From positions 1 through 38,453 of the forward strand of contig DYFM01000003.1 of the NCBI GenBank assembly GCA_020725175.1: DNA of 38,453 bases, read 5' to 3'. Below, piece by piece: positions 34,134 to 38,453 of this stretch. The notes beneath the pieces were generated by a model, which ran no database searches, was not told where the DNA came from, and saw nothing but the letters and a program-made list of their open reading frames with translations. A program made the position numbers and the translations under genes. Position 1 is the stretch's first letter; the number at the start of each line of letters is the position of its first letter. The DNA comes from Candidatus Paceibacter sp. GTDB taxonomy: Bacteria > Patescibacteriota > Patescibacteriia > Magasanikbacterales > UBA922.

Positions 34134-35099
34134 ATGAAAACTGCAATTCTCAATTTTTCAAAACAATTGGCGTATCAACCGGTGATAGAGCAGAAGAAAA
34201 ACCTGAACAAGAAAAAACAGTTCATCGTCCTCGGAATGGGTGGGTCACATCTGGCAGCTGATCTTTTGCAAGAAGTGGCACCAAATCTTCCGCTGACGAT
34301 ACATTCCGATTATGGATTACCAGCGGTATCTACCACTACGTTGCGCGATTCACTGATCATTGCCAGTTCTTATTCTGGAAATACGGAAGAAGTGATAGAT
34401 GGATTTCATGAAGCTAGAAAGAAAAAAGCCGCTCTTGCTGTGATTGCGGTTGGTGGAAAACTCATAGAACTGGCAAAAAAACATCGCGTGCCATACATTG
34501 AATTACCAAATACCGGTATTCAACCTCGATCTGCGCTCGGTTTTAGTTTGGTTGCGTTATTAGCATTTACTGGGCAAACAGCTATACAAAAAGAACTGAA
34601 AATAGTGTCTCAAAAATTAAAACCTGCTGCATTTAAACTGGCTGGAAAAAAAGTGGCGAGATTTTTGCAGAATCGTATTCCGGTCATCTATACGGCGGAA
34701 CAATACAAATCCATTGCGTACAATTGGAAAATAAAACTGAATGAAAACACCAAGATTCCGGCTTTTTATAACTGTGTTCCGGAACTGAATCACAATGAAA
34801 TGAATGGGTTTGATATTGTGGAAAGTACGCGACACCTATCGTCTTCTATGAGTTTTGTTTTTCTGGTAGATCGAACTGATCTTTCGAAAAATAAAAAACG
34901 ATTGCAAATCCTCAAAACTTTGTACGAAGCGAGAGGGTTGCCAGTGCTCCAAGTAGAACTGAACGGAAAAAGTGTTTTAGAAAAAGCCCTTCGTTCATTG
35001 CTGGTAGCAGATTGGGCATCGGTATATTTGGCTGATTACTATGGAATTGATCCAGAGCCGGTACCATTGGTAGAGGAGTTTAAGAGGTTGGTGGGATAG
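34134..35099 (+). CDS. SIS-domain bifunctional phosphoglucose/phosphomannose isomerase-like protein
   Basis: FIVLGMGGSHLAADLLQEV, LIIASSYSGNTEEVIDGFHEA, ELNHNEMNGFD. Confidence 0.88.
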   Translation: MKTAILNFSKQLAYQPVIEQKKNLNKKKQFIVLGMGGSHLAADLLQEVAPNLPLTIHSDYGLPAVSTTTLRDSLIIASSYSGNTEEVIDGFHEARKKKAALAVIAVGGKLIELAKKHRVPYIELPNTGIQPRSALGFSLVALLAFTGQTAIQKELKIVSQKLKPAAFKLAGKKVARFLQNRIPVIYTAEQYKSIAYNWKIKLNENTKIPAFYNCVPELNHNEMNGFDIVESTRHLSSSMSFVFLVDRTDLSKNKKRLQILKTLYEARGLPVLQVELNGKSVLEKALRSLLVADWASVYLADYYGIDPEPVPLVEEFKRLVG

Positions 35100-35250
35100 C
35101 CTTATCTTTTGTTAAAGAGTGTGAATGTGATATTTCGGCAACGTTCACAAATTTTCTTTCAATTTTTTTAGAAATACGCTATACTAGTTCACAAGTTATT
35201 TACTTCCATGTAAATACTGTTTTTGTAGTGTGTATTTACATTATTATTAT

Positions 35251-36963
35251 ATGCCCACTTCTTCTTCTACGGGTACTACAACTCGTACCGCAATAGCATT
35301 GGCATTTCTTTTGGTTGGTGCAGGGGCTATGGCTGCCGGTATGGTAGGGCCACAAATGAAAAAGGCTACCAACCATCGTGATCAGATCGCTTCACCAAAT
35401 AGGCAGGTGGTCCCAATGGTAACTTCGCAAGAACTAGCGATAGCAAAGGACATGTCTACATTTTTTCAAGCTCTTTCATCCGGTGACTTGTCTGCTTTTG
35501 ATAGTGCGAAACAATTGACAGCGCTGTATACTTGTAAGTCCACCTCCCCGAGTTGTTTGTTGCAAGCTGATACGATTCTTCGGTCAAGTGCCTTGGTGAC
35601 GCAAGAACTTATTAATCGAGGACATTATTCAGACCAAGCTTCTTTTGAAACGGCTTTTAATGCTTGGGCAAAAAGTCAAGATACACATCCAAATCGTTCA
35701 ATCGTCTCTTTTCAGCGTGCGGCATGGACAGCAGCAGCAGAAGATGCGTATTTGGCGGCAATACAATACCGTGATGGGATGAGTCTTGCAGAAGTAAAAC
35801 AAGCAGCCGCTTCTTTGAACAAAGGTAATCAAAAAGGAATGGTAAACATGGCCAAACCTCCGTGTGATGAAACTTCTTCAGGACAATCATCCTTGTTTGG
35901 TGCCTGTGGTCTTTCCGGCACCGCAAGTTCTGGGGGGAAAGCACCGGCTCCGGTTGATCCTAATCCGAGTGCCAGTCTTACACAAGGGCCGGTTGCTATT
36001 ACGCCAACTTGGATGTTACCATCATCCAATTGTTATGGGCTTGATCCAACCAAGGTGGGTGGTGGGACCATGAACCCAACAGGAGAGGGTGAAGGAAGTG
36101 GTTCTGGCTCTGCTCCAGCACCAAAAGACACTGGTTCTGTAGATACATCTCCTCCGCCCTCCAGTCCCGATACAGGAATCAGTAAAGAAGTTACCGACGC
36201 CGCAAAAGGTTTGGTGAGTATTGATATGGGAGGTGGAGCGACGCTCAAGGTAGACAAATTGGCTAGTGGTCTTGGTGGGATGTTGATTGGCGGAGGAAAG
36301 GATCTGGCGATCAGCATACATATAGACGGTGGGACTATTGGAGCGGGTATAAAAGATTATGGGGTCGATAATCCTGATCCTTTTGGAAAAGACGCGGAAG
36401 GAACTATGTACACGATAAGTGGAGGACTTACCTTTATTCCAAACCCAAACGATGGTGGGGCTATTAGTTCTTGTCGCTCTTCATTTCTTGGGGCTATGGC
36501 TAGCTGCATGGGGGCAACCAATCCATCGAATTCTTCGCCATCTAATATATATTGTATACAGGGAGGGGATTCGAAAGTTGGGCTTACAGGTCCAGATACT
36601 GGGAAATCGATTATGTGTCAGTGTGGAAGTTCTGGCTCCTCTTCAGGAAGTGGTGGTACTACCGACTCTTGCTGTCCGGAAATATGTTCGGTAGCTTCTC
36701 AAAGTGGGTACGATGTTTCAGAAAACAGTGCTTGTGCGAACTGCTCTATGTCTAGCTCTTGTTCTCAGGGAGGAATGCCAAAAGGTAAGTCATTGACCGA
36801 TATGTGTCAGCAAGGAAAGGCAATTGGGGAACCGATTTACTCTGCACTTTGTGGCGCGCTCGATCCGGTGCCAACTCAACAACAACCAACACAAGTATTC
36901 TCTAATCAACAAATGGATACATTCATCCAGCAAGATGTTATGAATCCGGTTATCACTCGTTAG
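35251..36963 (+). CDS. Large secreted/membrane-anchored hypothetical protein, Gly/Ser/Pro-rich with Cys-rich C-terminus
   Basis: N-terminal TM TAIALAFLLVGAGAMAAGM; C-terminal CQCGSSGSSSGSGGTTDSCCPEICSVASQSGYDVSENSACANCSMSSSC. Confidence 0.85.
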   Translation: MPTSSSTGTTTRTAIALAFLLVGAGAMAAGMVGPQMKKATNHRDQIASPNRQVVPMVTSQELAIAKDMSTFFQALSSGDLSAFDSAKQLTALYTCKSTSPSCLLQADTILRSSALVTQELINRGHYSDQASFETAFNAWAKSQDTHPNRSIVSFQRAAWTAAAEDAYLAAIQYRDGMSLAEVKQAAASLNKGNQKGMVNMAKPPCDETSSGQSSLFGACGLSGTASSGGKAPAPVDPNPSASLTQGPVAITPTWMLPSSNCYGLDPTKVGGGTMNPTGEGEGSGSGSAPAPKDTGSVDTSPPPSSPDTGISKEVTDAAKGLVSIDMGGGATLKVDKLASGLGGMLIGGGKDLAISIHIDGGTIGAGIKDYGVDNPDPFGKDAEGTMYTISGGLTFIPNPNDGGAISSCRSSFLGAMASCMGATNPSNSSPSNIYCIQGGDSKVGLTGPDTGKSIMCQCGSSGSSSGSGGTTDSCCPEICSVASQSGYDVSENSACANCSMSSSCSQGGMPKGKSLTDMCQQGKAIGEPIYSALCGALDPVPTQQQPTQVFSNQQMDTFIQQDVMNPVITR

Positions 36964-36977
36964 TCGATTGTTTCTCT

Positions 36978-37214
36978 ATGAAATACATTATCGCACTGCT
37001 CGCAATTGCCGTTGGTTCAATTCTCATTATTTACACCGAATGGTTTATCCAAAATTTCGGCACCAGTTCATGGGCAGAAGCAAAGGGGATTGGGTCGAGA
37101 TTTTTGTATAAGTTGATTGGGCTGGCGATTATTCTTATAGCGCTGCTCGGTGTTTCGGGGATTCTTGGTAACATGATACTTGGAATTTTCGGACGTTTGT
37201 TTGGGGTTGCATAA
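36978..37214 (+). CDS. Small two-TM hypothetical protein
   Basis: 78 aa; YIIALLAIAVGSILIIYTEWFI ... LIGLAIILIALLGVSGILGNMILGIFG; 14 nt after the preceding gene. Confidence 0.75.
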   Translation: MKYIIALLAIAVGSILIIYTEWFIQNFGTSSWAEAKGIGSRFLYKLIGLAIILIALLGVSGILGNMILGIFGRLFGVA

Positions 37215-37340
37215 AGTTCCTCGTACAAAACATTTTTTACCCATCAGTCATTTATAGGGGAAATGTCTTGAGCTTGTTACGTATGTGTATCGTTACCATA
37301 TTGTTTGGAACTTGAAATTTATTTATTGGAAATTACGCGT

Positions 37341-37895
37341 ATGCTGTATCATTCCGGCAACGAACTCGTTGATCCAAATCTGTTGTTTGAAAAAGTGCAA
37401 CTCCAGCCTTTGATGCATGTAGCTGACTTTGGGTGTGGAAGAACGGGACATATTGTATTTCCGGCAGCGGGTGTTGTGGGAGAAAAAGGGGTTGTATACG
37501 CGGTGGATATTTTAAAAGATGTTCTCGAAGTAATTCGAAAACGAGCTAATCTCAATACACGGTTACCGATTCATCCGATTTGGTCTGATGTGGAAGTGGT
37601 GGGAAAAACCGCCATTCCGAGTGGAAGTCTTGATGTGGTTTTTTTTGTTGATATTTTATCTCAACTGAACCATCGACTGGAGGCGCTAGACGAAGCGAAA
37701 CGACTTCTCAAAGATAAGGCACGTATTCTTATTGTTGATTGGATAGAAGGAACATTTCCGCTCAGTCCCGGGCCTGGAAAATTGCTTGATTTTGAACGGG
37801 TGAAACAGTGGGCTTTGCAAAATGGTTTTGCGGTACAAGAAGAATTTCCAGTGAGTAAATATCAGTCGGGAATGGTACTTTTTCGTCATGAATAG
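37341..37895 (+). CDS. Class I SAM-dependent methyltransferase
   Basis: LMHVADFGCGRTGHIVFPAAGVVGEKGVVYAVDILKDVLEVIRKRA ... SLDVVFFVDILSQLNHRLEALDEAKRLLKDKARILIVDW. Confidence 0.88.
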   Translation: MLYHSGNELVDPNLLFEKVQLQPLMHVADFGCGRTGHIVFPAAGVVGEKGVVYAVDILKDVLEVIRKRANLNTRLPIHPIWSDVEVVGKTAIPSGSLDVVFFVDILSQLNHRLEALDEAKRLLKDKARILIVDWIEGTFPLSPGPGKLLDFERVKQWALQNGFAVQEEFPVSKYQSGMVLFRHE

Positions 37896-37907
37896 TAGAG
37901 AGATCGT

Positions 37908-38297
37908 ATGTCAAAAACCGATAAACAGGAACTGGGTGCGTGGGGAGAAGAGGAAGCCGCCTCTTTTTTATTACAAGAAGGATATGACATTATTGAACGA
38001 AATTATCAAGTACGAAAAGGGGAGATTGATATTATTGCCTGGCATGATAAGTATCATTGGGGAAAAACACTTTGTTTTATCGAAGTGAAAACCAGAAGTT
38101 ATGGTGAAGGAAGTGCGGAGCGAGCTACGGGCGAGAAAAAAGTTGGAAATATATTTCATAGCGCGCGCATGTATTGTCTGGAACATAACATTGATATAGA
38201 CCACACCCCAATTCAGTTTGAACAAGTGAGTGTGTATGTTCGTAACAAAAAACCACTTATAGCTACTTGTGAATTGCGAGTCATTATTCCAAAGTAA
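37908..38297 (+). CDS. YraN/UPF0102-family predicted nuclease-like protein
   Basis: LGAWGEEEAASFLLQEGYDIIERNYQVRKGEIDIIAWHDK...LCFIEVKTRSYGEGSAERATGEKK. Confidence 0.93.
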   Translation: MSKTDKQELGAWGEEEAASFLLQEGYDIIERNYQVRKGEIDIIAWHDKYHWGKTLCFIEVKTRSYGEGSAERATGEKKVGNIFHSARMYCLEHNIDIDHTPIQFEQVSVYVRNKKPLIATCELRVIIPK

Positions 38298-38345
38298 TCC
38301 ACAGAAAGATGTTAAAATACAATCAAAGATGGTATACTTTGGTAA

Positions 38346-38412
38346 GTTTCAAATTTCAAATATTAATTTCCAAAATGTAAAAAAATTGGAAATTGAAATT
38401 TGTAATTTATAA
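38346..38412. repeat. AT-rich repeat/inverted-repeat region (TTTCAAA / AATTTCCAA ... TTGGAAATT GAAATTT)
   Basis: AATTTCCAA (38365-38373) and TTGGAAATT (38386-38394) are perfect inverted arms; flanking AAATTTC and GAAATTT extend the symmetry. Confidence 0.75.
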
Positions 38413-38453
38413 CTTCTTCTCCTATGGATGTATATTCCATATTTCGCTACGGC

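Noticed and set aside
1-38453. tRNA/rRNA genes or prophage modules
   Set aside because: No cloverleaf with T-loop GTTCRANNC consensus, no rRNA-like stretch, and no phage structural or integrase genes noticed; cannot be excluded without a covariance-model search.

Overview
AT-rich 38.5-kb bacterial window with about 35 supported protein genes. No rRNA, tRNA or CRISPR was recognised. Gene content (HRDC-XseA fusion, bifunctional PGI/PMI-like SIS protein, PspC/DUF2807 protein, many small hypothetical membrane or secreted proteins, TTGACA-N17-TATAAT promoters, word-like intergenic repeats) is consistent with a Patescibacteria/CPR-type genome; this taxonomic call is inference only. Main blocks: NIF3/YqfO-like gene with an in-frame stop; xseA - Tat-like exported protein - xseB; DAG-kinase-like gene; duplicated-domain lipoprotein; M23 peptidase; HelD-like helicase; DUF2267 gene (apparently frameshifted); phosphoribosyltransferase; class-C beta-lactamase-like hydrolase; two KGG-type stress proteins; GST; typA; a MarR-MacA-MacB-permease-permease cluster interrupted by a RAYT-like transposase with REP-like palindromes; PadR-PspC; TrmB-family regulator divergent from an orphan amino-acid-type binding protein; trmB; an ABC-2 transporter pair; sorbosone-dehydrogenase-like protein; a short MGMT; glutaredoxin; Cys-rich secreted protein; methyltransferase; YraN. 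The most notable signals not explained by the ORF track are: (1) short-unit, degenerate, locus-specific tandem repeats placed directly upstream of or between genes at several loci, many built on a TAAC core; (2) the RAYT/REP cassette inside an efflux operon; (3) an unlisted 33-aa membrane smORF with strong promoter and Shine-Dalgarno, containing a perfect 14-bp inverted repeat; (4) two genes whose family homology continues past a stop or frameshift; (5) a leader-peptide/hairpin arrangement upstream of the HelD-like gene. All calls were made by eye, with no database search.
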